A DNA stretch of 64,000 nt, from NCBI GenBank assembly GCA_963575745.1, contig CAUYUJ010015955.1, positions 226,463 to 290,462 on the forward strand, given 5' to 3'. The DNA comes from Prorocentrum cordatum. Its lineage: Eukaryota > Sar > Dinophyceae > Prorocentrales > Prorocentraceae. The translations under genes and the position numbers were made by a program. Shown piece after piece: positions 51,914 through 62,690 of this stretch; position 1 is the first letter of the stretch, and every line of letters begins with the position of its first letter. The notes beneath the pieces are model-generated. The model was not told the DNA's origin, did no database searches, and saw only the letters and a list, made by a program, of their open reading frames with translations.

Positions 51914-52420
51914 CGCGGGTCTCGGCACGGACCCGCGGCCCCCAGTGACAGCGAGCTGAGTCACGAGTCTCTCAGAGGAGGAAAAGGTACCCATACCTCT
52001 AGGCTTCGGCCGTTTTCCCCTTTTTGGGCCTCCTCGGAGGATCTCGTCGCCACCGCTGTACTCGCCTCGAGATTCTGGTCAGAACGCACCCATGGAGAGG
52101 TCCGGGGAGTAGCGGTATCAGTACCTTTTGGTTTCCCCAGTCTCAGGGCCAGTCGTCTGAGACCAAGCACGGCATTCGGAGAAGCAGCCCACCACGTGCT
52201 GCCACGCTTGGCCTCGCGCGGGAGTCTTCTGTGGCAGGACCTGTCCAGGCTCTGCGAGGCACGTCGGAGCGACGACGAGCACCCGAGAGGAAACCCGCGC
52301 GCCCTCCCGCAGATGCCCCTCTGGGTGCTGGAGTACTGGGGAGACTACGAGCAGGCTCTCGTCTACAGATGCGTGCAGGTGCACCTCGCACTTTTGGAAG
52401 GCAGGGAGGAGGTAGAGTAG
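51914..52420 (+). CDS. 3' end of an unassigned gene with an introner
   Basis: The right exon, to the stop at 52418-52420, reads RPSTAFGEAAHHVLPRLASR, LLWQDLSRLCEARRSDDEHP, then MPLWVLEYWGDYEQALVYRC and ends in EGREEVE. It looks like real coding sequence with a Trp/Leu-rich, probably helical C-terminal segment. A 171-bp introner copy lies at its 5' edge, and removal leaves the same frame open leftward to about 51914. Further upstream, VKILMTTSRVARGDTRR (about 51856-51906), in another frame, may be an earlier exon. I do not recognise the protein. Confidence 0.5.
   Translation, partial: RGSRHGPAAPSDSELSHESLRGGKGTHTSRLRPFSPFWASSEDLVATAVLASRFWSERTHGEVRGVAVSVPFGFPSLRASRLRPSTAFGEAAHHVLPRLASRGSLLWQDLSRLCEARRSDDEHPRGNPRALPQMPLWVLEYWGDYEQALVYRCVQVHLALLEGREEVE
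51976..52146 (+). mobile_element. Introner copy 2 (171 bp)
   Basis: TCTCAG is duplicated at 51970-51975 and 52141-52146. Inside are AAAAGGTACCCATACC and, inverted, AAAAGGTACTGATACC. The interior matches copies 1 and 3 (TTTTTGGGCCTCCTCGGAGG, TCGCCACCGCTG, TCAGAACGCACCCATGGAGA) and ends TTTCCCCAG. Possible splice pairs are non-canonical at the 5' side. Confidence 0.85.
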
Positions 52421-52439
52421 AGGGAGCGCTTGAGAGATG

Positions 52440-52463
52440 GTAAATGCTTGCGTGCGTGCGTGC

Positions 52464-52497
<34 letters not shown>

Positions 52498-53070
52498 TGT
52501 GTTTGTGTGTTGGTTCACTTGCCAATGTCTATCGCTCTTAGAGGAATTCGTACAGCCTTAGCATGTTCGGGAGAGTAGATGCTTATACTCTTGGGGGAGC
52601 ATGTCACATCCCCCCTGTCTCTGCGGCTGCCTGTCTCTCCGATTGCCACTTTCGCTGCGAATGCTATTGTGGCCGCTCGGGCCGTCGGACGGCGCCAGTT
52701 CTCTACGCTCAATTGCACTCAATTTCCGTTAGTTCTGTTCAATTTCCCTCAGTTGCAGTCTGCTTTCTCCAGTTACATTCAGTTTCCTTCACATATATAT
52801 ATATATATATAGATATATTCAGTTTCCCTCAGTTGCATTCTGTTTTCTTCAGCTACACTCAGTTTCCAGATGTTACATTATGTTTTTTCCTTTGCATGCA
52901 GCTGCCTTAGTTGCACCCAGCTTTTCCTTCACATTCAGTTTCCCTCAGTTGCACTCAGTTTTTCTTTACAGTCAGTTTCATGGAATTCAGCTTCCTGTAG
53001 TATGCACAGTTTCCCTCAGTTGCATTCAGCTTGTCTTGAACTATATTCGCTTCCCCATTTGCTTCAGCGC
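52440..53070. repeat. (GT)n, then degenerate CAGTTTCCCTCAGTTGCA repeat
   Basis: (GT)n at about 52462-52512. From about 52700 the word TTCAGTTTCCCTCAGTTGCA recurs about 14 times with an 18-30-nt period, interrupted by (TA)n at 52795-52815. No gene. Confidence 0.85.
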
Positions 53071-53295
53071 AGACTGCAAGACAGTGAGGGGAAACTTGGT
53101 GTAAAAGGGGGCGTTCCGTTATTCACACCTTCTGCTTCTTCTTCCTCCAGTAGCAAGAAGCCGAGGGGAAACTGAGTGTAACAGGGCCCGCCCCGCTACC
53201 TACAGTCAGTGGACTATTCATTGGCTATGAACTTTAATGAGCATATCATATCGGGCAGATTTTAGGTCCAACGTCTTGTTTTCAACCTCGTTGCA

Positions 53296-53317
53296 TCCGT
53301 AGCCGCTTTGGCTCTAG
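53296..53317 (+). other. Diverged spliced-leader relict
   Basis: TCCGTAGCCGCTTTGGCTCT + AG matches the leader at 19 of 22 positions. Downstream sequence (53318-53375) may be the start of a retroposed RNA but runs into GAC repeats after 60 bp. Weaker than the other two relicts. Confidence 0.55.
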
Positions 53318-53374
53318 TGGCACGCTTTCAGGACGCGCCATGGTGTGGGCGGAATGCGGCTGTGGACCGACGGC

Positions 53375-53590
53375 CGACGACCGAGACGACGACGACCGAC
53401 GACGACGACGACCGAGACGACGACGACCGCCAACCGACAGACGCAAACGACGACGACCGATCGACCGACCGACCCCACCGAGACGACGACCGATGCCGAC
53501 CGACGGACCGACCGACCGATGGAGCCAGACGACGACGACGAGGACCGACGAGGACGACCGACGGACCGACTGACTGACAGACGAGCGCGC
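53375..53590. repeat. GAC/CCGA repeat
   Basis: CGACGACGACCGACGACGAC and ACCGACCGA words. Asp- and Arg-rich frames are artefacts. Confidence 0.93.
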
Positions 53591-53788
53591 GGACTGACCC
53601 AATTTGGGAGCGAGGCGTGGATACAATGCTTGACATTTCCTCGCGCCAGCTGGCCCAACATCTAGGGCGCCCCCCATCCGCCCTGGACTTTCCCCCGCGC
53701 GTGCTGGGTCAAAGTCTAGGGCGCCCCTCTCCCGCCCTAAGACCCCCGCCCCTGGCCAGTCCCCCTCCCCTCCCCCCGACTTATGTCT

Positions 53789-53846
53789 TTTTCCCAACCA
53801 TCCTGTGGTGTTGGGTCTTCGTTTTGACGGGACAGCGCCACGCGTC
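53789..53846. repeat. CCCAAC...GTTGGG module, copy 3
   Basis: TTTTTCCCAACCATCCTGTG, GTGTTGGGTCTTCGTTTTGA. The CCCAAC/GTTGGG pair can form a 6-bp stem. Confidence 0.85.
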
Positions 53847-53934
53847 TTGTCCCCCTCTCTCCTCCTCCCCTTCCTCCTCTCGCCCGTGCCTCTGCCCTCT
53901 GCGTGTCCACCATGTCAGCGCACCCAGCATGTGG

Positions 53935-54180
53935 GGCGATCTTGGGGGCCTTTTGGGCCGTCTTGGGCCTTCAGGAGGCCGAAAAGGCGAGAAAGCAGAA
54001 CCCTCGGGACAGTGGGGGGTTTTAAAGGACTCGTGGGCTGTATGGAGGCTATCTTGGGCGTTCTGGACGGATCGCTCGGCGGTTCGAGGCCCTGTTGGAA
54101 CGTCTCGGGGGCCTCTTGGGGCACTCTTGGCCTGGCCCGTCTTGGGGCCTCGTTGGGCTCCGGGACCTCCAGGCGGACCG
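53935..54180. repeat. Degenerate CTTGGGGCC minisatellite, fourth locus
   Basis: Same family and strand as 30001-30690. Confidence 0.75.
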
Positions 54181-54335
54181 TACTGTGACCGGGGAACCCG
54201 CCCCAGGACCCCCTCTCCACACCCCCTCCAGGACCCTCCCCAGCGGGGAAGGGATCAAAGGCAAGGGGCTTCCCTTCGACTCAAGTACGACGTTACTCAA
54301 TTTTGCTTTGGCTGGCGCGTTTGAGGGGGAGAATA
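54181..54335 (+). repeat. Direct repeat, copy 1 (second at 63531-63660)
   Basis: AAGGGGCTTCCCTTCGACT and TTGCTTTGGCTGGCGCG recur as AAGGGCTTCCCTTCGATT and TCGCTTTGGCTGGCGCG near the right end of the window. Confidence 0.75.
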
Positions 54336-54354
54336 GGGAAAAGGAGGGAAAGGA

Positions 54355-55200
<846 letters not shown>

Positions 55201-55334
55201 ACAAGCCCCGACTGGCTTCTCGCTCGCAGCGACAGGGTCGGCGGATTTCTTTACGAGGGATCGTGACCTCGGGAGCACGAAACTGTACTTCTTACGAAGT
55301 TCGGGAGCGAGGGCACACGTTTTTTTGATGAGAT

Positions 55335-55475
55335 TTTTCCCAACCCTCCTGTGCTGGGTTCTCGTTTTGAATAGAGCAGTTTGGTCTCCACCTCCTCCTC
55401 CCCTCCTCCTCCTCCTCCTCCTCCTCCTCCTCCTCCTCCTCCTCCTCCTCCTCCTCTCCTCTCCTCCTCCTCTCC
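55335..55475. repeat. CCCAAC...TGGG module copy 4 and (CCT)n
   Basis: TTTTTCCCAACCCTCCTGTG then CTGGGTTCTCGTTTTGAATA, followed by CCT triplets (55385-55470). Confidence 0.75.
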
Positions 55476-55565
55476 TGTTTCCTGTGTTCCCTTCTCCTCT
55501 TCTCTCGTGTCGTCTAGTTCCTGATTCCTGCTTCGCCGTCTTGTCTGTTGGGTGGGCGCCTAGGG

Positions 55566-57280
55566 GTTGCGACACTTTCGTGGGCTCCTGGGAGGCCCAG
55601 CGGAGGTACCTCATACGCAGGTCACCACTATAGCTCGCGGTGCCCAGGGGGGCTGCGATCTGCCAAACTGTCGCCAGTTTCGTGGGCTCCTGGGAGGCCC
55701 AGCGGAGGTACGTCATACGCGGACCACCTCGAGACCTCGCCGCCCCCTGGGGGGCTTGCGATCTGCGCAATTGTCGCCACTTTCGTGGGCTCCTGGGAGG
55801 CCCAGCGGAGGTACGTCGTACGCGGACCACCTCGAGACCTCGCCGCCCCCTGGGGGGCTTGCGATCTGCGCAATTGTCGCTGCTTTCGTGGGCTCCTGGG
55901 AGGCCCAGCGTAGGTAGGTACGTCATACGCGGACCAGCTTGAGACCTCGCCGCCCCCTGGGGGGCTTGCGATGTGCGTAATTATCGCCACTTTCGTGGGC
56001 TCCTGGGAGGCCCAGCGGAGGTACGTCATGCGCAGATCACCTCGGGACCTCGCCGCCCCCTGGGGGGCTTGCGATCTGCGCAACCGTCGCCACTTTCGTG
56101 GGCTCTTGGGAGGCCCAGTGGAGGTACGTCATATGCGGACCACCTCGAGACCTCGCCGCCCCCTGGGGGGCTTGCGATCTGCGCAACTGTCGCTGCTTTC
56201 TTGGGCTCCTGGGAGGCCCAGTGGAGGTACGTCATACGCGGACCAGCTTGAGACCTCGCCGCCCCCTGGGGGGCTTGCGATCTGCGCAACCGTCGCCACT
56301 TTCGTGGGCTCCTGGGAGGCCCAGCGGAGGTACGTCATACGCAAATCACCTCGGGACCTCGCCGCCCCCTTGCGATCTGCGCAAATGTCGCTACTTTCGT
56401 GGGTTTCTGGGAGGCCCAGCGGAGGTACGTCCCACGCGGACCACCTCGAGACCTCGCCGCCCCCTGGCGGGCGTGCGATCTGCGCAACTGTCGCACTTTT
56501 GTGGGCTCCTGGGAGGCCCAGCGGAGGTACGTCGTACGCGGACCACCTCGAGACCTCGCCGCCCCCTGGGGGGCTTGCGATCTGCGCAACATCGCCACTT
56601 TCGTGGGCTCCTGGGAGGCCCAGCGGAGGTACGTCATACGCGGACCACCTCGAGACCTCGCCGCCCCCTGGGGGGCTTGCGATCTGCGCAACTGTCGCAC
56701 TTTCGTGGGCTCCTGGGAGGCCCAGCGGAGGTACGCCATACGCGGACCACCTCGAGACCTCGCCGCCCCCTGGGGGCTTGCGATCTGCGCAATCGTCGCC
56801 ACTCTCGTGGGCTCCCGGGAGGCCCAGCGGAAGTACGTCGTACGCGGACCACCTCGAGACCTCGCCGCCCCCTGGGGGGCTTGCGATCTGCGCAACTGTC
56901 GCTGCTTTCGTGGGCTCCTGGGAGGCCCAGCGGAGGTACGTCCCACGCGGACCACCTCGGGACCTCGCCGCCCCCTGGGGGGGTCGCCACTTTCGTGGGC
57001 TCCTGGGAGGCCCAGCGGAGGTACGTCGTACGCGGACCACCTCGGGACCTCGCCGCCCCCTGGGGGGCTTGCGATCTGCGCAATTGTCGCCACTTTCGTG
57101 GGCTCCTGGGGGGCTCAGCGGAGGTACGTCCCACGCGGACCACCTCGGGACCCCGCCGCCCCCTTGGGGGCTTGCGATCTGCGCAAATGTTGCCACTTTC
57201 GTGGGCTCCTGGGAGGCCCAGCGGAGGTACGTCCGACGCGGACCACCTCGGGACCTCGCCGCCCCCTGTGGGGCTTGCAT
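55566..57280. repeat. 104-bp tandem array
   Basis: About 16 units: GGGGGCTTGCGATCTGCGCA + ATTGTCGCCACTTTCGTGGG + CTCCTGGGAGGCCCAGCGGA + GGTACGTC.TACGCGGACCA + CCTCGAGACCTCGCCGCCCC + CTGG. Units are highly alike, some shortened by 20-30 bp. Because 104 is not a multiple of three, long frames cycle through three peptide versions and are artefacts. Confidence 0.95.
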
Positions 57281-57345
57281 TGAACGGTCCTGAATTGAAT
57301 CGCCACATGTGTAGAAAGGGTTGGGTACGTCGCAGGGTAATTACT

Positions 57346-57398
57346 CTCAACCATCCTGTGGAGTTGGGTCTTCGTTTTGAAGAGACGGCGCCCCGCGA
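57346..57398. repeat. CAAC...GTTGGG module, copy 5
   Basis: TCTCAACCATCCTGTGGAGT, TGGGTCTTCGTTTTGAAGAG, then ACGGCGCCCCGCG and a pyrimidine tract. It lies between the 104-bp and 90-bp arrays. Confidence 0.85.
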
Positions 57399-57454
57399 TC
57401 TCTTCCCGCCTCCTTCCTCCCCCTCCTCCCTCCTCCCTGCCTTTCACCCACTCA

Positions 57455-58315
57455 GTACAGCGTTCTGTGGCCCCATAGAGGGCTCCACCGAAGACCCCAG
57501 TGCTGCCGCCCGCATGCGTCACGCACACCCAATTCGGCGCACCCCTCACACGTTTCGTGGCCCCATAGGGAGCTCCACAGGAGGCCCCAGTGCCACCGCC
57601 CGCATGCGTCACGCACGCCCACTTCAGCACACCCCGCACGTTTCGTGGCCCCACACGCTGCTCCACCGAAGGCACCAGTGCCACCGCCCGCATGCGTCAC
57701 GCACACTCATTTCGTCACTCCTCACGCGTCTCGTGGCCCCACAGGGAGCTCCACCGAAGGCCCCAGTGCCACCGCCCGCACGCGTCACGCACACCCAATT
57801 CGGCACACCCCTCACACGTTTCGTGGCCCACAGGCAATTCGACCGAAGGCCCCAGTGCCACCGCCAGCATGCGTCACGCGCACAAAATTCGGCACGCCCC
57901 TCACACGTTTCGTGACCCCACAGGGAGCTCCACCGAAGGCCCCAGTGCCACCGCCCGCATGCGTCACACACACACACACATACCGAATTCGGCACACCAC
58001 ACACACGTTTCGTGCCCCCCACAGGGAGCTCAACTGAAGGCCCCAGCGCCACCGCCCGCATGCGTCACGCACACCCATTTGGACACACCCCTTACACGTT
58101 TCGTGGCCCCACAGGGAGCTCCACCGAAGGCGCCAATGCCACCGCCCGCATGCGTCACGCACACCCAATTCGGCACACCCCTCACACGTTTCGTGGCACC
58201 ATAGGGAGCTCCATAGAAGGCCCCAGTGCCACGGCCCACTTGCGTCACCCACGCCCATTCTGACACACCCCTCACACGTTTCGTGGCCCCACAGGTAGCT
58301 CCACCGAAGGCGCCA
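57455..58315. repeat. 90-bp tandem array related to the 77-bp family
   Basis: About nine units: GGGAGCTCCACCGAAGGCCC + CAGTGCCACCGCCCGCATGC + GTCACGCACACCCAATTCGG + CACACCCCTCACACGTTTCG + TGGCCCCACA. The first 45 nt and the GTTTCGTGGCCCCACA end are those of the 77-bp unit; the middle differs. Confidence 0.92.
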
Positions 58316-59025
58316 GTCGCTGCGTTCGCACGCGCCCATCCTCTGCCCGCTTTGCTCCCGGGCCGTGGCTCGAGGAGCGCCGACTCACAGGTAGCGCACG
58401 ACGGAGCGTGGCCCCGGGAGCGCGGATCTGTCTTCTTTTGCCACAGCCGCGGCCTCGGGAGCGCGGCTCCATGGCTCTGTGCGGGAGGCTGTGCTTTCGG
58501 GCGCGACGGTCCATAGCTCTTGCGATCGATCGTGGCCTCGAGGGTTTTGCTGCGGGTGGTCGTGGCTTGGGGAGCGCGGGCATCTTCATGTGTCCAACAG
58601 GACTCAGGAGTTGAGGAAACGTGGTTCGGTCTTGGCTGACGGGTGACTTCGGGCTGAGGGGGAATGCGCGCATCCTCAGACATTTCGAACCCAAGTTGTT
58701 GTGTTCCCAAGATTGCTGCAACGCTGTGAACTTCCTCGCTGTGGTGATAAAGACTCACCCGAGCAGGTGCTGAGAGAAGCCTCGCATCCGCATGACCCCC
58801 GCAAGGGGGGGCGGCTGACTTCCACCACGACGTATTCTTCAGGCTCATATTTCGAATTCGGATCTTCAGCGCTGCTTCGGCTTCACAAGAAGGCTCCCTC
58901 AAATGCGAACGCTGGGACAAATCTGAGGAAGGCGAAGCTCGCAGACGCCCACATCGGTGTCGTCGTGCCTTGCTTGGACTCCGCTGTCGCCTCGTATCTC
59001 GCTCTCTCTGTCTCTCTGTCGGTCG
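58316..59025. other. No gene assigned
   Basis: Words such as GTGGCC(T/C)CGGGAGCGCGG recur four or so times at 58370-58590, a weak degenerate repeat. No frame with recognisable motifs. Confidence 0.45.
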
Positions 59026-59437
59026 GTCGGTCTGTCTCCCTCTCTCTCTATATATATACGTATGTTGTTGTACAGGCCTTTGGCCAGTGTCGCCAGCGAC
59101 GCTCCGGGATGTTCCTTGCGAACTCGCCCTGTTTAAGCATTTGTGAGCTTTACCTCGAGGAGGCAGGAGGGAGGATGGGGGGAAAGGAGGAGGCGGAGGA
59201 GGAGGAGGAGGAGGAGGAGGAGGCGGAGGAGGAGGCGGAGGAGGAGGAGGAGGAGGAGGAGGAGGAGGCGGAGGAGGAGGCGGAGGAGGAGGAGGAGGAG
59301 GAGGAGGAGAGGAGGAGGCGGAGGAGGAGGAGGGAGGAGGAGGAGGCGGAGGAGGGAGGAGGAGGAGGAGGAGGAGGAGGAGGAGGAGGAGGAGGAGGAG
59401 GCGGAGGAGGAGGCGGAGGAAGGGAAGGAGGTTGTTG
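59026..59437. repeat. CT/TA then (GGA)n/(GGC)n tracts
   Basis: TCTCTCTA/TATATA at 59026-59065, unique spacer, then GGA triplets with GGC interruptions at 59165-59437. Confidence 0.93.
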
Positions 59438-59597
59438 GCCTTCGCCGTAGGCAGTATCTGTGGAATGGAAGGCTCGCGTCGTGCCCGCCTGCCGAGCTCG
59501 ATGGCGGACGGGCTCCCCGACGGCTTGGCTCGCTGCTCGGCCGTCGGGCCTGGGAGCTCCAGCCGGCCCTGCGGCCTCTGGCACCGGCCCCGGTCTT

Positions 59598-59728
59598 GAT
59601 GGGCATGTTTTCCACCACCACCACCATAAGTTGGAGTGGGGGGTCCTCCTCCTCCTCCTCCTCCTCCTCCTCCTCCACCTCCTTCCCCCCTCCAACTTAT
59701 GGTGGTGGTGGTGGAAAACAGGCCCATC
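59598..59728. mobile_element. Fold-back element with (CCT)n loop, copy 1
   Basis: GATGGGCATGTTTTCCACCA ... AAGTTGGAG on the left is the inverse of CTCCAACTT ... GGTGGAAAACAGGCCCATC on the right. Arms are about 45 bp and nearly perfect. The loop is CCT triplets. Confidence 0.85.
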
Positions 59729-59730
59729 AG

Positions 59731-60330
59731 GTCTGGGCCCCAGAACTGGCCCCAGGCCCTGGCCCCGGCCCCTGTCTCAGTCCCGGCCCAGGCTTCGGGC
59801 CTTGGGCGTTGCTTACTGGGGGGTCGTGAATGGGGGGGGGGGTGGCGAGGGTGGTCCGAAAAGGTACCCAGACGAGCCCCCTGGGGCTCCGGAGCGGCCC
59901 GAAAGGGGCACGAGAGGGGACCGTTTCTGACCCCCCCATTCCCAGAGATCCGATGTCGTGATTTTTGTAATACGGGCTCCCTGGAAGTAAGTCTCGACCC
60001 ATCCCCCAGGACCGGCTTGTCGTCCTGAGTCGTTTTTTGACGGTCCCGAGGCCCTGCGAGGGCCTCTAGAGGTCGAAATGGTGAAAAACCTCCGTCTTTG
60101 ATTTTTTCAATGCGCTGGACCTCTGGGTTTTTGACCCCCCCATTCAGCCACGCCCAAGGGCCTGGCCCCGGCCCCGGCCTAGGCCCCGGCCCTGGCCCCG
60201 GCCCTGGCCCAGGCATCGGCCCTGGCTCCAGTCGTTGGTCCGGGCCTCTGGCCCCCGGCGCCCCGGCCCCCGGCGCCCCGGCCCCCGGCTCCCCGGCCCC
60301 GAGCCCGGCCCTGGCCCCGGAGAAATTGCG
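59731..60330. repeat. GGCCCC hexamer arms of a larger fold-back
   Basis: Left 59731-59840 and right 60125-60215 are inverse to each other around words CTTGGGCGT..CT and AATGGGGGGG. 60155-60330 is (GGCCCC/GGCCCT)n followed by GGCCCCCGGCGCCCC 15-mers. Between the arms there is no gene. Confidence 0.75.
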
Positions 60331-60462
60331 TTCCGACGCCCCACCCTCAGCACAGGGTAGCTTTCATGAAAGTAGTTTTTTTGTTCTCTCTCTCTCTCTC
60401 TCTCTTTCTCCCTCTCCGCTCTCGCTCGATCTCTTCTCTCTCATTGCTCCGTGCTCTCCGTC

Positions 60463-60612
60463 TGTAGCAGATCGCCCTGTCCACGCGCCGTGCCTCCCGC
60501 CATGCCCTCGGCAGGTCGGGCCCTTCAGGCAGGAGTACATCCACTTCCTCTCGCGAGAAGCGTTTGTGCCGGACAAGACCCGTGTGGACATGGAGTCTGG
60601 GATGTTTGGGTG
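60463..60612 (+). CDS. Candidate exon, unassigned, 5' of introner copy 3
   Basis: Preceded by a CT tract and TGTAGCAG, an open segment encodes VGPFRQEYIHFLSREAFVPD then KTRVDMESGMFG, with coding-like composition, and meets the introner at about 60612. After the introner only a few codons follow before a stop. Function unknown. Confidence 0.35.
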
Positions 60613-60784
60613 TTCCTTGGGGGAGGACAAGGTCCCCATACTGTTACACTTCCTTCGTGTTCCCCTTTTTGGGCCTCCTGGGAGGCCCTCGTCGCCATCG
60701 CTGGATTCGCCTCGAAATTCTGGTCAGAACGCACCCTGGGAGAGGTCTGGGGAGTAGCGGATTGGTAATTCTTGGTTTCCCCAG
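60613..60784 (+). mobile_element. Introner copy 3 (about 172 bp, more diverged)
   Basis: GAGGACAAGGTCCCCATACT, CTTTTTGGGCCTCCTGGGAG, TCGCCATCGCTGGATTCGCC, TCAGAACGCACCCTGGGAGA and a TTTCCCCAG end match copies 1 and 2. GTTC at 60612-60615 and 60784-60787 may be the target duplication. Confidence 0.8.
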
Positions 60785-62540
60785 TTCAGTCGACCATGCC
60801 GAACTGACGCCATGTCCAGATCGACATGCCGTAATCCCCCGACCCGATTTCCCCTGATCCGGCGCACTCGTTGCTGGGGTCCAGAAGTTTGCAGCATGAC
60901 CTGCCCGATGCGCGCCGACGCGCCTGAGAAACATGACACGAAGGAGGCGTGTGCTAACCAATGTGAGCTTCAGTGCAGAATGTTTTGTATGTTGTTGATG
61001 CTCATTTCCACCACATTTTTCTACGTTCGTGTCCTACGCACCTGCGGGTATTTGGCTTCTTGCTTGCCTGCTTGCTTGCTGACCAGTGTGAGAAGTGCGG
61101 GGCGAGCGGGGCAGTCTGGATGTGCAAGCGGCGTTCAGCGAATGTATCATCGGGACACCGATGTTTTCCGCCAGGACTGTTCACATCCGCGTGAGTGTTT
61201 TTTCGAGCAAGGGATCGACTACATAATTGATTTACTCCAGAATTGGTTCTCCCGCCATTTGTATATAAATATTTATATATATAATTATCATTATACTTAT
61301 TTACAAGAGCTATGCAGACTGTTCGTAGATCTACGGGACTTTCTACGTTTTTTTGGTCGTCGATTCTGCGGGGAGACGAGCCTTTGGGGTGCATCAGTTT
61401 TGCAGTCGATCCCCTTCTCGAGCTCCGGGCGGGTGGATGACGTGGGGCGACGTGCCCGTGCCAGCGGTGGCTCGACCGGGAATTGCAGCTTTCGCAATTC
61501 GGAAGTCAGGAGGGGGAAAAACACACAGACACAATTAATCGTCGATCCCACAGAAAATATGGGAAAATATGGGAAGTGGGGGGAAGACAAAAACCCAGAA
61601 AATATAAGAAAATATAGGGAATCCTGTTATTTGTGTGTATTCATTTGTGTGTCCCAGGGCCCCTTCAGGAAAGCCATGCCGACAGATGCACTGTACGAGG
61701 GCGGAACGGAGCAGGAACGAGGGAGGAGCAGGCACGAGCGAGCAGGATGGAATTTGCCGGCGTTCGCCGCGGGCAGCATTTGTGGCAACGAGCAGGATGG
61801 AAGGATGGGGGATTGTAGGATTATGATGTTCCAAACTACTTTAGCCTTGAGCGCCAGAAAGAATTTCGAGCGCACCCCAAAACTCGAGGGTTTTCACGTG
61901 TCGGGGTCTGGGTGACACTGTTTCGACACTCTTTCGACACTCTTTCGGCACTTTTCTGGGAGCTCGAGATTATTTCTGGGATGTGGTCCTTAAGTACGAT
62001 GGGAGCAACATAACTGTAGCAGGGAGGCAGGGGGTGGGAGCCGTCTCTGGCAAACTCTCAGCCCTCGGCATCACTGGCCCCCCCTGCTGGACTGGCCCGA
62101 GTTGTCTGCGGTCAGCTGCACTGCTGCAGTCACCGCCGCAGCCTCCCTCGCAACAACCCCTCGTCACTCATCTTCTTCCGTGCCCTCTGCGACCTCGTTA
62201 TTTTCCTCCTCCCACAGAGAGGGAGGGTGAGATAGGGGGCAGATAGGATTGCTCCCCGTGGCCGAGGACAACCGTAGCCTTGACTGCTGGAGGCGGCATT
62301 CTTCAGACCCCCGACGTCGTCGTTCTTCATCCCAAGTCGCTTTGTGACAGCCCGGGGGCCCGTCACGGCCACCCCGAGGCCGAGAGCAGCCATAAAACTC
62401 CAGTCATTCCCAACTCTCTTGCGTTGGATTCTTAAACAGAGCACTGCGGTTGCTCCCTTTTCCTCTCTTTCTTCCTCCCCTCTTTCCTCTCTTACTTGGC
62501 CTGCACCTGCCTTCAGCCTGCCTCTTACCTCGCCGCCCTG
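60785..62540. other. No gene assigned; one long frame of unknown status
   Basis: A plus-strand frame stays open from 60812 to 61915 but includes an AT-rich microsatellite translated as YINIYIYNYHYTY and has no recognisable motif. A CEKCGASGAVWMC stretch (about 61085) in another frame has paired cysteines. 61915-61955 repeats TTTCGACACTC. 62400-62445 is a distant copy of the CCCAAC module. Confidence 0.35.
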
Positions 62541-62690
62541 CGAAATTGTCGCCACTCTCGAGGGCTGTTGGGGTGTCAGCGGAGCGACGCCCCACGCAGA
62601 CCTCAACTAAGCCTCGCCATCCCTGGGGGGCTGCGATCTGCGAATCTGTCGCCACTTTCGAGGGCTGCCGGGACCCACCTCCCCCGAAGG
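62540..62690. repeat. Two diverged 104-bp units
   Basis: GCGAAATTGTCGCCACT.TCGAGGGCT and GGGGGGCTGCGATCTGCGAA identify the family of 55566-57280. They are less alike than units in the main array. Confidence 0.8.

Noticed and set aside
55971-57915. A 440- and a 605-residue frame across the 104-bp array
   Set aside because: The unit length is not a multiple of three, so the frame simply cycles through three versions of the same repeat; both strands are equally open.
58360-58380. CCGTGGCTCGAG as another leader relict
   Set aside because: Only the two outer parts of the leader match, and the region is rich in GTGGCC(T)CGGGAGCG words that explain it.
60812-61915. A 367-residue protein-coding gene
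   Set aside because: No recognisable domain, it crosses an AT microsatellite, and the flanks look intronic; kept only as a note under unassigned sequence.
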